From Dichetophora obliterata (lineage: Eukaryota > Arthropoda > Insecta > Diptera > Sciomyzidae): 64,000 bases of DNA. The position numbers and the translations under genes were made by a program. This document shows positions 46,102 to 58,015 of the stretch, in pieces. The stretch's first letter is position 1; every line of letters begins with the position of its first letter. The notes under the pieces were generated by a model. The model was not told the origin of the DNA and searched no databases. It saw only the letters and a list, made by a program, of their open reading frames with translations. The DNA is taken from positions 82,110,943 to 82,174,942 of the forward strand of contig OY986436.1 of NCBI GenBank assembly GCA_963920525.1. Reading direction: 5' to 3'.

Positions 46102-47398
46102 TAAGCAAACTCAGCATTGTGTCAATTTGAGGAGCAGTATCTTTTAATGTAAATTTTAGCACTCTCTTAACGCTACGCACCATGCGCTCCCAAATACCAC
46201 CAGCTGAAGGATTAGCAGGCGTATTAAAAACCCACTCAATTCCACGACGAATGCATTCTCTTTCAATGTTCTCTTCAATTTGTAACCACTCTACCTTGCT
46301 TGCTCCTATAAAGTTTGTGCCTCTGCCACTGCGTATTCGAACAGGAAGACCTCTGCGATTAACAAAATTACGCAAACAAAGTATGACTGCATCAGCTGAT
46401 AAGTCTCGTGCAAGCTCTAAGTGTATTGCTCTAACAGAAAGGCAAGTGAACAAGGCCACCCATCTTTTCTCTCTGCGACGTCCTATAGAAATCATGATTG
46501 GCTCGAAGTAGTCAAGGCCGGTAAAGGAAAATGGCCGGACGTAGGGCGTAAGGCGATCAGCTGGTATTTGTCCCATTAAAGGTGTTTTTGGAGTTGCTAA
46601 TAAATTTTTACAAAGCTGACACTCGTTCTTAATTGACTGTAAAAGGCGACGAATATTTGGTATCCAGTATTTGCTACGAACTTCACAAACAATTGCTTCC
46701 AGATTCTGATGATACATAATCTCATGATAATGTCTTGCTATTAAACGCGTCATTGCATGACATTTTGGCATAATGACTGGCCTTCTAGTGTACATCGGAA
46801 GACATTCAGCAAAATCAATGCGTCCACCGAGTCGCAGCACTCCATCTTCATCAATAATAGGAGTTAAACTAAACAACGAACTCTGTTTTGAAAGATGCAA
46901 TCCATTCTGCAAAGCATTAGCTTCTTCTATATATATTGACTGCTGGACTAGTCGAATTAGTAAAATTTCTGTATTTTTTATTTCTTGCACAGACAATGTC
47001 GCAGGCAATTTTAAAGACTCCTTTTTACTTGCAGCAAATGCTCGAAATTTCTTAATTGCATATCTAACCCACGTCATTATTTTAAGAAATTTATAATAAT
47101 TAGAAAATCTTGTAAAAGGTACTACATCTTCATCGTTTAGTAATGAATACAGTTGTTTCGTGCGCTGCTCTTCTTTGCTTACATTTTCAAAAATATCTTC
47201 CGGTAGTTCAGGCCAATTGACTTCTGAGTTTCTTAAAAATGATGGTCCATTAATCCATCTACAGTTTGACGAAAATACAAACTTTTCTTGCGGTCTTGTT
47301 GCATCGTCTGCTGGGTTAAGTGATCCCATTAAGTGGCACCCATCTCCACTGCGATATTTCAGACGATTGAAGAATCTCGGATATTCGATTACACACAA
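46102..47398 (-). pseudogene. BEL integrase, catalytic Asp lost
   Basis: Contains an H2C2 zinc-binding domain (ARHYHEIMYHQNLEA, then CQLCKN) and the integrase core. The first catalytic aspartate is in FTGLDYFEPI. The second is expected in the SDRGTNF-type motif but here reads RSGRGTNFIGA, so aspartate is replaced by glycine (GGC codon). The glutamate is in GGIWERMVRS. Integration by this protein is therefore predicted to fail regardless of frameshifts. The reading frame is then interrupted by the MITE at 45949-46101. Confidence 0.88.
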
Positions 47399-48000
47399 AT
47401 TGCTTATAACGTCGCGCTTCAGACCGGATCCACTGAATTACTGTCTTAGCGTCAGACCAGAATATAATTTTATGTGGCTTTACTTCATGGCTGCCTATGA
47501 TAATGTTTTTTAAACGCGTCCCAAGGACAGCTGATTGCAGCTCCAGACGTGGTATTGATAATGGTTTCAGAGGACTACAGCGAGATTTGCCAGCAACAAA
47601 AGCAACACTTACTTCATCTTGGTAACAAAAGCGCCAATACGCCACAGCAGCAAACGCCAGCTCACTTGCGTCAACAAACACGAGCAACTGTATATCAGTC
47701 AATAAATCTTTATATTTTAAAAAATAGCATCTGGGAACACTGAACTCTTTCAAACTGTCTAATGCCTTATACCATTGATACCACTTTTCATAAATATCAT
47801 CCGGAATGAAATCATGCCATCCAATATTTAGATGCCATAATCTTTGCAGTAAAATTTTTGGAACCAAGGTTATATGCGCCAAAAAGCCAAAAGGATCATA
47901 TATTGACATCGTTAGTCCTAGAAGTTCTGCTTTGGTTCGTCTTCGATGCCCTTCTAAAACCGGCTTCGGTATCCTTGCAAACGTGGGATTAAAATAAAAC
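47316..48000 (-). pseudogene. BEL peptidase A17/RNase H region
   Basis: Reading from the frameshift, LLGLTMSIYDPFGFLAHITL, KILLQRLW, WHDFIPDDIYEKWYQW, LLVFVDASELAFAAVAYWR and FWSDAKTVIQWI follow. This is the Pao-type RNase H fold, with VDAS and WSDA supplying acidic residues. Another frameshift near 47390 separates it from the integrase frame. Confidence 0.88.
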
Positions 48001-49134
48001 GTATCGTTCTTTTAAGCACATTCCAAGCACTTTATCATATTTAAATTCATTTACGTTCATATTTTTTGCCTTTTGCTCCACAGACGCTGAGTTTACGTTG
48101 ATAGCTTCCAATAATTCATCCGAGTTTGAGACAAAACCTCGCAGCTCAAATCCTGCTAACTCATGAATGTCGATAACCTTATTTGTTACCCTTATGCTTT
48201 CTTCTACCTCATCGAAACTATCTACATAGTCGTCAACATAATGACGATTAACAATTGCATCGACTGCTCTTGGATATTCATTCGCAAACCTTGACGCATT
48301 CAAATTTTTTACGAATTGCGCCGAGCACGGCGAACACATTGAGCCAAAAATCATTGCATTCATGGCATAAACATCAGGAGGTTTTGAATGATTCCCTTCT
48401 CGCCAAAGAAAGCGTTGCGCATTTTGATCTTTGCTACATATATTTATGCGATGAAACATCTCTTTAATGTCTCCGCATATGCCAATTTTGCCTTCTCTAA
48501 ATTTATACAAAATTGTGGTCAATGTCTTAGGGTGATAAACGTCCGGACCTTTCATAAGCGCTGAATTCAATGACACTTCATTAATTTTTGCCGCTGCATC
48601 AAAGACCAATCTAGGCTTATTTCCTTTATTTAAATTGTAAACTGCAAAATGCGGTAAATACCAAATACGTTCATCACAAATCTCCGCTTCAACAATAGGC
48701 ATCTTTCTTGCATAACCTTTAGAAACATATTCTTCTATTTTATTTTTGTACCACTTAGCATAATCATCGTCGCGCATCATTTTCTGTTCAACCAGTTCAA
48801 GCCTCTTCAATGCCATTCTATAACTTTCTGGGAAACTCACATGATCGTTTTTCCAGAGAAGCCCAGTTTCGTACCTTTGACCTATCAGTTTTGTTGTGTC
48901 TATCAAGATTTTTTGTGCCCTTGCATCGCACTGCTTTGGCTCAAAACCCTCTAAAGCAAAGTAGTCAGCAACTTGTCTTTGCAAATCGATCATAAAGTCA
49001 CTGTCAACATTAACATGACAGACAGTTGCACAATCAAAACAGTTTTCATTTGAGCCAAACAATGTAAAACTCAATTTTGTTTCATGAACTGTAAAACAAT
49101 CATAAAAATTAATTACGTTTAAAGCGCGAACCAA
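47989..49134 (-). pseudogene. BEL reverse transcriptase region
   Basis: The 381-codon frame has the Pao-type RT: IWYLPHFAVYNLNKGNKPRL, VFDAAAKINEVSLNSAL, GPDVY, CGDIKEMFHRI, QRFLWR and the catalytic YVDDYVDS near 48230. It lies in a different frame from gag and ends prematurely at 47989. The expected continuation (FARIPKPVLEGHRRRTKAEL) is found a frame away, so there is a frameshift at about 47990. RT copies element RNA to cDNA in the particle. Confidence 0.9.
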
Positions 49135-51281
49135 ATTTGCATGCGATAACCAATTAAAATTTGTGGGACTGCATCAGTGTAGTCTTCCAAAGCAATATTG
49201 CACAACTTTTTGTATTGTTGTCTAAAATCTTTTAAGTTAAGAGTTTGTGGAGGCAGAATAAGCTTTTTTGTTGTACGCACGCCTTTCATGCTGAATAGTT
49301 TTGCTCCTTTTTGTTTACCAGCTATTTCGACGCTTACGCTTTTGGACATCTCAGATGTTGTTTGATTGTCAATCCACTTTAAATGTAACAAACTAGCAGG
49401 TCCTTTGAGTCCAAGCTGTGTCGCGATCTTCTCTTCTAACAATGTTACTTTTGCGCCGTCGTCTATAAAGGCCATTACATTTAAGGTTCCATTGGGTCCT
49501 TTCAATTTAACTGGCATGAATTTAAGCAATGTTTTTTGTCTAAACAAAGTATTTTTATTGCTTCTTTCTTTTTTGACATTCTCTTGCGTGCTGACATTTC
49601 TTGATGAAACAGTTTGAAAGGCACTGACAGTATTAACAGCTGCTTCTCCTATCGCAGAGCTGCAGATTTTAGTGCTGTTGGCATTAGAATTATGTAGGAG
49701 TTTGTTGTGGTACTTTTTGCATGATGCAAGTCCGCATTCACGACGGCGTGAACAATTGTGTACTCCATGGCCAGCAGACAGGCAGCAAAAACAGAGTCGA
49801 TTTTTTTTTACAATTTCCCAGCGCTTTTCATAATTTGCTTCTTTAAATTGCTTACATTGGTACAATTTATGCTCATTGCTACAAAAACTGCATTTAGGTT
49901 TATCTTCGCTAATAGTTAACACTGGTTTCGTACTTTTGCTAAATTTTGCTGGCAACTGTTCACAATTGACATTTGGCTTATAAGAAGAATTTTCAGCTGC
50001 CATAATAACAAACATTGATACTTGCTGGAGCCAATTGCTAAATTCACGTATTGAAGGATATTGTTGATTTATAGCAAAAGTGTGACGTGCCCATTCTTCT
50101 CTTTTGTTTTGCGGTAACTTACTTACTAATTCGTCAAGTAGCGTTGGATTGGATAGATGAGGAGTTGCACCTGCATTTTCCAGAAAAGCTGCTAAATTTG
50201 TAACCATTGAGCTGAGGTTAACTATTTCGTTTATTTTTCCACTGCTGATAACTGGAAACGCTCGAGCTTTAGCCAGTTGGCTTCGAATTAGAAGTTCAGG
50301 TCGTCCGTAATAAAATTCAAGCGTGGACAATACTGCGTTAACACTCGAAGGGTGAATCAGCAAAGATTCCACTCTAGAACGGGCATTTCCTTTAAGAGAT
50401 TTCTGCAAACGAATTAAATTTTCAAAATTAGTATATAAATACATAGCTGTGGTCTCTTTAAATGCGACAGAGAACATTGGCCATTCTTCCGGCGATCCGG
50501 AAAACTCGGGAAGATCATGTAATTTGCGTCCACTAGGCTGATTATTCGTCGGCGTCAATGCTTGTGGTACATGGGTTTGCAAAGGCGATAATTGTGGGGT
50601 GGCGGCAGAGGCTGCACCTGCCGCAAAATTGACGTTAGCAGAGGTGACGTGAGGCGAAAACATTGTGTTGAAGTTTCCAAAAGGTCGGTTGAATGTAGCA
50701 GATGTCACGGTGGCTGGGACAAAGTCAAAATTAGGTAGATGGCAAAAAGAAGCGCCAGCTTCACTCGCGCTGGCAGAGAAACGTGTAGAAGTTTTAGCGT
50801 AGCTTTTGTGTGCGTCGGCAGTAGTGACGGTGGCAAATTTTGTAGAAAAGTTAGCGTAGGCTTGGCGTGCGTCGGCAGAGGTGACGCTGCAAGTAGGCAT
50901 GTAGCAAGTGCTGAAATTTGCAGAATTTGCAGGATTCATTATAAAGGCTGAGCAAGAGTTGGCATAATTCGTGTTCGGAAGCGTAGAAAAACTAGATGCA
51001 GAAACATTGGTGTGACCCGTGTCGGCAAAAGTGACGGTGGCCAAATCAACGTTGGCAGGCATGGCGCTGACGTCGACGCAAGCGTTTGCTTTAGACTTAA
51101 CCTCTCTTTTTCTGAGACTGCCAAAGACATTTACAACTTCTGTATTTGCTTCTGCAGTTCAGACACTGCTTCTTGAGTAACGATTGTGCGATTCAGATCA
51201 TCCTCACTAGCAGAACTTTGTTCGTCATCGGAATTAGGTAGAAGTTTTAGTAGCTTTGTTCCTTAAATTATAATGCGGCAT
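49119..51281 (-). pseudogene. BEL gag and aspartic protease
   Basis: The clean frame spans 51062-49119 (647 codons). Upstream the likely true N-terminus (MPHYNLRNK, 51281) and TQEAVSELQKQIQKL are in shifted frames. Domains in order: a low-complexity region with repeated TVTSAD/FST motifs (about residues 1-150), the DUF1759-type gag block (LPEFSGSPEEWPMF, then RLQKSLKGNARSRVESLL), and two zinc motifs (CSFCSNEHKLYQC; CFCCLSAGHGVHNC). Last is a DUF1758-type aspartic protease with AFIDDGAKVTLLEE. Gag would form the particle; the protease would process it. The frame ends at 49119, overlapping the RT frame by 16 bp. Confidence 0.9.
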
Positions 51282-51336
51282 TCGTGCATTCAAAATGGCG
51301 GAGGAACACGATGCTTCAGAATAAATATTAAAATAA

Positions 51337-51663
51337 TGTTGCGGCAGCCGTTGCAACGAAAATTATTGCAATGAAACACAAAATATTAAGAACGCTGTTC
51401 AATTTATTTAAACGTTTTAATATCTGAAACAATTTATGTTGATGTAATATATCAAATGTAGGAAAAAATAACTTACTTATTCGTGCTTCTTGGCAAAACT
51501 TTAAAGCCGGAAGCAGCCATTAAACAAAGAGAAAAAAAAAACTAAATTATTTATATCCGCCCAATCGATTACATAAAGGTGATTGCAGAGTTTTAATTTA
51601 AGTATTCAAGCACAAATTTTAGGAATTCGAACATATTAAATATTGGTATCTTTATCTACAACA
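51337..51663 (-). repeat. BEL 5' LTR
   Basis: 327 bp, TGTTG...CAACA, differing from the 3' LTR at only a few positions and in an A-run length. It should hold the promoter. Confidence 0.93.
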
Positions 51664-51668
51664 CACAG

Positions 51669-51935
51669 AAAACTATACGTATGTAGCTTCCTAAATATGC
51701 AATTTTATACAAACTATACATTTCTAATCTAAGCAAACCACGCATTTACAAGTGCAATGATACATCTGTTCAAACAAACAAAAAATTGTCACTTAATTTC
51801 GCGTTTGTTTTGTACAAACAAATGAAACGCATATTAGAGCACAGGTACGTATACGTACGATGCAAACGAAGTAGCGGTATTTTTTCATATGCCGCTGGAT
51901 TAACAAAAAAAAAAAAAAATCGAATTTGATTCTGC
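51669..51935. other. Spacer between BEL and Tc1 fragment
   Basis: No gene; contains short TACGTA-type palindromes (51845-51860). Confidence 0.5.
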
Positions 51936-52576
51936 TTCAGTTTTAATTTGTGAATTCACAAAAGAAGTTCGTGGCAACTGATCACAATGCTAATGTGCAT
52001 TCCAAAACAGTTCGAAGTGTTTTGAGAGAAAACGGATTTCATAGCCAGGTGCCGAGAAACAAACCATTCATCAGCCAAATTAACAAAAAGAAGCGACTCG
52101 ACTTTGCATTACAGTATGCCAACAAATCGACAGATTTCTGGAGGAATGTGTTGTTCAGCGATGAGAGTAAGTTCAATATATTCGGTTGTGATGGCAAGCA
52201 AAAAATATGGTGCAAAGCGAATCAAGAACTGCAACCGAAAAACCTCATCCCAACTGTGAAGCATGGCGGAGGTTCAGTCATGGTCAAATGGAGTTGGAAA
52301 ACTTCAGTTTGTGGAAACAAATATGGACCGGTTTGTTTATTTGAACATTTTGAAAGTAGTTTGAAAGAATCCGCAAGCAAGTTGGGTCTGTGTAGCGCCT
52401 GGTATTTCCAACAGGACAATGACCCAAAGCACACATCCCATATCGTCAAAAAATGGTTGTTTTACAAAGTGCCAAAACAACTCCATTCACCACCACCTCA
52501 GTCCCCCGACCTCAACCCTATAGAGCACTTGTGGGATGAATTAGAACGCCGCATACGTAAAAACACATTTCGATAG
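51936..52576 (+). pseudogene. Tc1 transposase, 5'-truncated
   Basis: A 208-codon frame (51950-52576) covers the second half of the HTH region (SKTVRSVLRENGFHSQVPRN) and the whole catalytic core. Motifs: NVLFSDESKFNIFGCDG, VKHGGGSVMVK, YFQQDNDPKHTSHIVKKWL, SPDLNPIEHLWDELERRI, i.e. a DDE triad with about 34-35 residues between the last two acids. The first roughly 100 residues and the left terminus are missing, and it ends abruptly after FR. The core has no stop, so decay is recent or the piece was captured recently. Function alone is unlikely. Confidence 0.85.
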
Positions 52577-52805
52577 TTTGACTATCGATAGACTGACTAT
52601 TAGGGTGGGGCGATTTGAACATCAAAATGGGCGCTTCGCCCAAAAGTCCACTAGACCATACCATAATTTCACACTATCGATTACACTATCGATAATTTCA
52701 CAATATCGTGCCTATCGATAGTTTGAATATCGATAGACTGACTATTAGGGTGGGGCGATTTGAACATCAAAATGGGCGCTTCGCCCAAAAGTCCACTAGA
52801 CCATA
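52577..52805 (+). repeat. Tandem duplication of the MITE's left flank and end
   Basis: About 80 bp at 52580-52665 recurs at 52724-52805, including CTATCGATAGACTGACTATT, AGGGTGGGGCGATTTGAACA and GGGCGCTTCGCCCAAAAGTC. The spacer has repeated TATCGATA motifs. The first copy is a truncated left end lying just outside the complete MITE. Confidence 0.85.
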
Positions 52806-53146
52806 CGTCTACGGTGAAAATCGAGCTTCCAGATTTTGACTTGCAGTTTTTTCTCAGACTTTTGTCACGTTTTTTTTTTTAGATATTTTTTGGATTTTTT
52901 TTTGGACCATTGAGATTTTCGATCCAATACTAAGACAAAAATCTCAATGGTTTGGCTGTTATAGGCCAAAATATCAAAAAAAAGTGACAAAAGTCTGAGA
53001 AAAAACGGCAAGTCAAAATCTGGAAGCTCTATTTTCACTGTAGACGTATGGTCTAGTGGGCTTTTTTGATCAGTACAATCCCAAGAATCAGAAACGTAAA
53101 GCGCCCATTAACACTTTTTTCCTTCCATACTAATCGCCCCACTCTA
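52746..53146. mobile_element. hAT-like 401-bp MITE with perfect 8-bp TSD
   Basis: The left end is TAGGGTGGGGCGATT and the inverted right end TAGAGTGGGGCGATT. The eight bases CTGACTAT occur directly outside both ends (52738-52745 and 53147-53154). Long inner arms (52789-52870 with 52984-53062) make most of it palindromic. The 8-bp duplication and TAGGG start point to hAT. No coding. Confidence 0.85.
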
Positions 53147-53384
53147 CTGACTATCGCTGGTTTTCGATAGCATTTAAAAATTCATATATAGTATAGGTAT
53201 AGGTGTCATTGCCATTGTTGTCGATTCGTTTGAATTTGACAATTTGGTATAATTTTTTTCTGTTTTGTAAGTGAAAGCGCAGGCGATGTTTCTTTTAAAT
53301 GCATGAGCATTGTGTTGATTTGGAAGATGGATGATAGTTTGCTTAAGGTTCAAAAGATGGAGTAGTTTCGGTGAAGATTTTGTT

Positions 53385-53690
53385 TTAAATTTTCACAGCT
53401 CAAAACTGACGGAAAACACGCTCGCAGTTAGAATATTCCACAACTGTACCGTACGACTAAAGAACGAATTATCACTGCAACATGAGGAGGTTCTGTGTGG
53501 CATCAACGCAATGGTAAAGGAATGGGCTTGAACAGCTGCCCGAGTGGACCTGGAAAAAATACGGTGTGGTGGCGTCAGGCCATTACGAAACCAACATAAC
53601 GTCAATTTCCAATAGAGTTGAGAGAGGATGAAATATTTTTATCCCCTATCAAATATATCGCACTACGTTGAATTCGGTCCAGAAGCAGGT
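53385..53690 (-). mobile_element. LINE 3' fragment, second copy of the 34.2-kb family
   Basis: The minus strand reads SRSTRAA, NSFFSRTVQLWN, TASVFSVSFEL, colinear with RSTRAANSFFSRTVKLWNS and ASVFPGSFEL at 34218-34553. The block GGACCGAATTCAACGTAGTG (inverse of 53667-53686) matches the other copy's start. A deletion and small insertions make it more decayed. Confidence 0.78.
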
Positions 53691-53699
53691 TTCGATTTT

Positions 53700-54929
53700 A
53701 ATTCCTTGACGAATTTTCTTTATGTTGCTGTCCACATTTCGTTAACGAAACTTCCTCAATATTTCGATATTGGGTACGTGCATGATAAATCCCGACGTTT
53801 CGGCTTTGATTCTTGCACGAATTTGGAACATTTATATGAAATTTTCGTCAATGAAATGTATGGCCAAATCAGCATGTTTCCTCAGGGCTTAAGAAAAATC
53901 GTACATGATTCATTTGAGATTTCTTTAAGACTGGAACTACTGGGCAGTTCTGCATGTGAATGTATTCAAACGACTGCCACCATCTTTTGCGATACGTTGC
54001 AACATATTTATCAGAGAGTAGTAAAAGTTCAGCTGAATTTGTAGAATTCAGAATTTTCTTTAATGTTGAGTGTCGGAAGATATTTAAGCCAGCCGAGACT
54101 ATAAGACATGCTTGCAAAGAAAGATTCATTGAAAATATTAATGTTTTAAAACATTTCTTTTTTATAGAATCTCTTTAAAAAAATCTACCGAAGCAACACA
54201 TATTTCTTACACTATGTTTCCATCTACTCGAAATCTAGAGATTTTTAAATAGTGATTTCAAAGTCCTTCCATCTGGCATGTCAAGGCAGCTAGATTTAAT
54301 TTGACAATTAAGACTTCATCTGATAAATTTAAGAATGAGCAAATCGTGAAGGAGCAATTGCGTTGTTGCATTTCTTTTGCCATTTCCGGAGCTCTTAAAT
54401 TTTTTCTTCAAAATTGCCACTAACAATTGCTCCTCACTGAAGATCCTAGCCTATTTATTTTCATATTTTCTTTGTCAAAACGAAGGAATTTTTATTGTGA
54501 TTGTTTATTTTTGAAATAATTACCCTGCAAACATTGGCTACCGAAAGTACGCACACATCTAAAACAACCTGTCAAATAAACTAATACTATTAAACAAGCT
54601 TTTCTATTTACTTTTTCAATACATAATATTGTTTCGTTCGCACTCGTTTTGTGAAATGGAGCGACGTCCATATTGAATTTTAGGAATAAATTACTTAAAA
54701 ATTCTCAAATTTAGCTGCGTGACGCGAAATTCGAGCTGCAGAAAAATTAATATTAGTGCGCGAAAAACGAAAATTTGAACTTCAAAATATTAAAAAAAGA
54801 GTCTTCAACAATTAAGTTACAACTTGCCGATATTTTTATACGCAGAAAATAGTGAGTTCTGCGGAAAGCCTGTGAAAAAATCAGTTCTTAGTGAAATCAG
54901 TGAAGCTCTAAAAAGTTAGAAATGACGTT
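53700..54929. other. No convincing gene
   Basis: An open frame of 138 codons (53628-54044) begins in LINE-derived DNA and has no recognised domain. It could be chance. The rest is AT-rich. Confidence 0.4.
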
Positions 54930-55430
54930 TTGCCAAACGGCGTAGATTTAGTGAGGATAACGACAGTGAGGATAGTTTAAAGTAAGGTACCGAAGACTCA
55001 TTTAATATAAATAATGTTAACAACTTGGAGTAGCTAAGTGATAATTCCACTATGTCAGAAGATGCATCTTCGATCAGTGATATATCTGAAAAAATTAAAA
55101 AGTGGGCAATTCGCAATAACATTGCTTCAAATGTGTTAACAGATTTGTGTTACAATTTTGTTTGGAAAAATGTATTGCTTCTCGTGTCTTTCTCATCGTT
55201 AGCGTGCTTGTTCATGATACAGAATAATGCAGTAAGACTTTTTTGAAAAACCAGTTCAATCTAGAGCTACAGGTATTTCATTGTGTAGCCCACTTGAAAC
55301 TACTTTAACAACAGTTGATATGGACGAAATAGAATATAAGCTACTGTTTATGCCTTATGATGATAAATTTATTTTGATTCAAATACTACACAATTGTTTC
55401 ATCGAATTTGCATCACCAATTTAGATGATT
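54930..55430 (+). pseudogene. Degraded transposase-like N-terminus
   Basis: In one frame with two stops: KRRRFSEDNDSEDSLK, then MSEDASSISDISEKIKKWAI and RNNIASNVLTDL. After shifts come KTFLK and VQSRATGISLCSPLETTLTT. A short S/D/E-rich leader, an IKKWAxxxNI...LTDL helix and a KTFLKTPxxx block are, from memory, the N-terminal pattern of many arthropod transposon-derived proteins, some of which end in DUF4806. The reading frame is broken, so it cannot simply be the first exon of the 59.5-kb gene. Confidence 0.4.
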
Positions 55431-57060
55431 TGCGCAGAAGGAGAAATATTTAACAAGGACAAGCGAATCCAATCCAATAATAATTCGACAAGCAATTATG
55501 TTAAGGCGAATCCAAAATTGTAAGTAAATAGGGTTTGTAAAGATTACACATTTTAAGTAAATTATTTTTTGAAGTGAAAACTTCTTTAGGTGCGTTGAAC
55601 GATCTTGGTAGAGGGTAAATCATTCATTTGCATCATCGTATTTTTCCAAGGAATTCGTCATTCGGCCGCAAGCTCACAAAGAAATCACTTGGCAACTCCT
55701 GAAATTAATGCATATAATCTGTTTGTTAGTATATAAATACTTAAGTTAGGTTGCAATAAGATGTTTGCAACCAAAACTTATTATCAATTCGGTTTATATT
55801 TATATATATATGCCTTTAAAGTTTGGCAATTTCTTCAGTTGTTGTATTTGTCAACATTTTTGAAAAATTTGCTTTTACTCAAACAGCTGCTATTCATGGT
55901 GAGATTTAAAAATGTATCCATCCTCTTCTTTTTCTTCTTTTTTCTGCTGGAACTTCATTTGCAAACAAGAAAAATAATGTATGGATTGAGTGTTTTAACA
56001 TTTTAATCTTTAAGTTGTGATAAAGGCATATATTGAACATTCAAATAATTACATGCATGCTCTTATTTTATTACATATCGTCAAACAAAGTTTGACAATT
56101 TTCACACTTGTTGTATCTGTCAGTGGATTTTTATTTCACCACTGCGGCATTTTATATTCAGAGTTGTCAACTATGGCTGTGTGTCAATCGGAAAGTTTTC
56201 AGTCGTGGTAGGATAGAAAATATCAAGTTGAATAAAATTTGTGTGTGTTGAAATAAATTTGTCTTTTTTGCTGTGTCAAATGGACGATTAAATTTTGACA
56301 ATTACAAATTTTGACATTTCGGTCGTGTTTTAGCGCAAATATTTTATTTTATTTGCATTTTATCAATTTGCGACATATTTAATTCGAGAGCTTGTACTTG
56401 CAACATATTTCGTAAACTTGTAATATTGCAAACTTAAAAAACTGTTAAAAAATTAAAAAAAATGAACTAAAGAGCAGGCAAACAGAAAATATAGCATGCA
56501 AAGTGCTGTATATTTTACGCCGCCAATTCGGTTCATCCCCTCTAAGGCTGCGCAACCGCTGGGATCTTTTAATTCTCTTTGCGTTGTTGTTGTAAATTTG
56601 CTAAGTAGTTATTGTTGTACAGTAAGCTTTAATTTGTTGTGGATGTTTATTTGTAGCTACAGTCAGCATATGACATCGAACTAATTTAGAAAACAGTTTA
56701 TACAATCTGTTCTTAAAACAAATCTATTTGTTTTTAGTAAAAGTGTTACCGTATCGGAAATATATACATATATGTATATATATATATATATCAAGTTATA
56801 AGATATAGTTCATATGTATATATGAACAATTTAGCTCATTGAGGAAATTTAAAGAATATTTATGTATATTTATACAATAAAAACTACGTATTAAACCTGC
56901 AAAATAATTAATATTTTCAGTAGTAATTGAATAACTAAGGTCTGCTTATCCTAAGCATTCTATTTTTTAAAACTGTTTAGCTTAATTTCTGATATGGATT
57001 ATATATAATTTATAAGCTATAGATATTTCTTAATTTTAGAATATTCTATTTTTAATACAC
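55431..57060. other. AT-rich interval
   Basis: No supported gene. A TTTGACAATTTT/TTGTTGTATTTGTCA block occurs in diverged form near 55825 and 56085. A TA microsatellite lies at about 56761-56795. Confidence 0.45.
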
Positions 57061-57480
57061 AACGCAATATAGATATGGTGAACATGTATATTGTGTTAGT
57101 GTTATGATATAAATTGATATAAATAAGCTTTAATTTTTTATATTAATCAATAATGAAATATTTTAAATAAATTGCTTTAATTATATGTATTTTTGATATG
57201 GTAACACTTTTGCTTAAAGGAAATAGTTTCAGTAATATATAAAACATTTAATAAATTGTTATAAGCTCGCAACGCAATATAGATATGGTGAACATGTATA
57301 TTGTGTTAGTGTTATGATATAAATTGATATAAATAAGCTTTAATTTTTTATATTAATCAATAATGAAATATTTTAAATAAATTGCTTTAATTATATGTAT
57401 TTTTGATATGGTAACACTTTTGCTTAAAGGAAATAGTTTCAGTAATATATAAAACATTTAATAAATTGTTATAAGCTCTT
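57061..57480 (+). repeat. 210-bp perfect tandem duplication
   Basis: 57061-57270 and 57271-57480 are identical except for the last two bases (GC against TT). Non-coding and AT-rich. The lack of divergence implies very recent origin or an assembly effect. Confidence 0.92.
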
Positions 57481-58015
57481 AACAAAACCAACTGTAGCTA
57501 CACGATTAGAATTCACAACACCTACAAAAAATTTCCGGCTAACTGCGCCAACAACAATTACCAAGGAAATCTACAAACAAGGACGCACAGAGAAGAACAA
57601 GATCAGAGCGGAACTTTTAAAACTTTTTGATTTCATCCTACATGTAGGACGGGCTGCAGTATGAGCTTTCGCACATCCTACATATCCGTCCGACCTGTCA
57701 AATCCATCCTACATGTAGCATAGTCCGAAACCCCCTATTAGCATGAAAATTCTTATATAGCAGTAAGGCGGTCCGAGGCAGGACAACGTCTTCCATTTAT
57801 ATTTTATATATAGGTTTTCGTTTCGGTCGGCAGTCGTCTCACTGCTATACTTTTTTTTTTATCATTCTAGGTAATATTAAAATTGATCCCGCAATCGTTT
57901 CCTAGAAACGACGCATTATTGATTCCGGTATCTCTGGCGAAGAAAAAGGTACAATAGTTGAAATAAGTAGTTAATTAGTTGTAGTAGTAGTGAGTGGTTT
58001 TTTATAAATCTTATT

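Larger units (their letters stand above)
45130..51663 (-). mobile_element. Full-length BEL/Pao LTR retrotransposon
   Basis: Two near-identical LTRs of 329 and 327 bp begin TGTTG and end CAACA. The same five bases, CACAG, flank the whole element (45125-45129 and 51664-51668), the 5-bp target duplication usual for BEL. The polyprotein runs on the minus strand in the order gag, protease, RT, RNase H, integrase, the BEL/Pao order. It is dead through frameshifts, a MITE insertion and an integrase substitution. No clear tRNA primer-binding site was found beside the 5' LTR. Confidence 0.95.

Noticed and set aside
53628..54044. 138-codon plus-strand frame
   Set aside because: Its first part is antisense to a LINE fragment and the rest has no family resemblance; likely chance.
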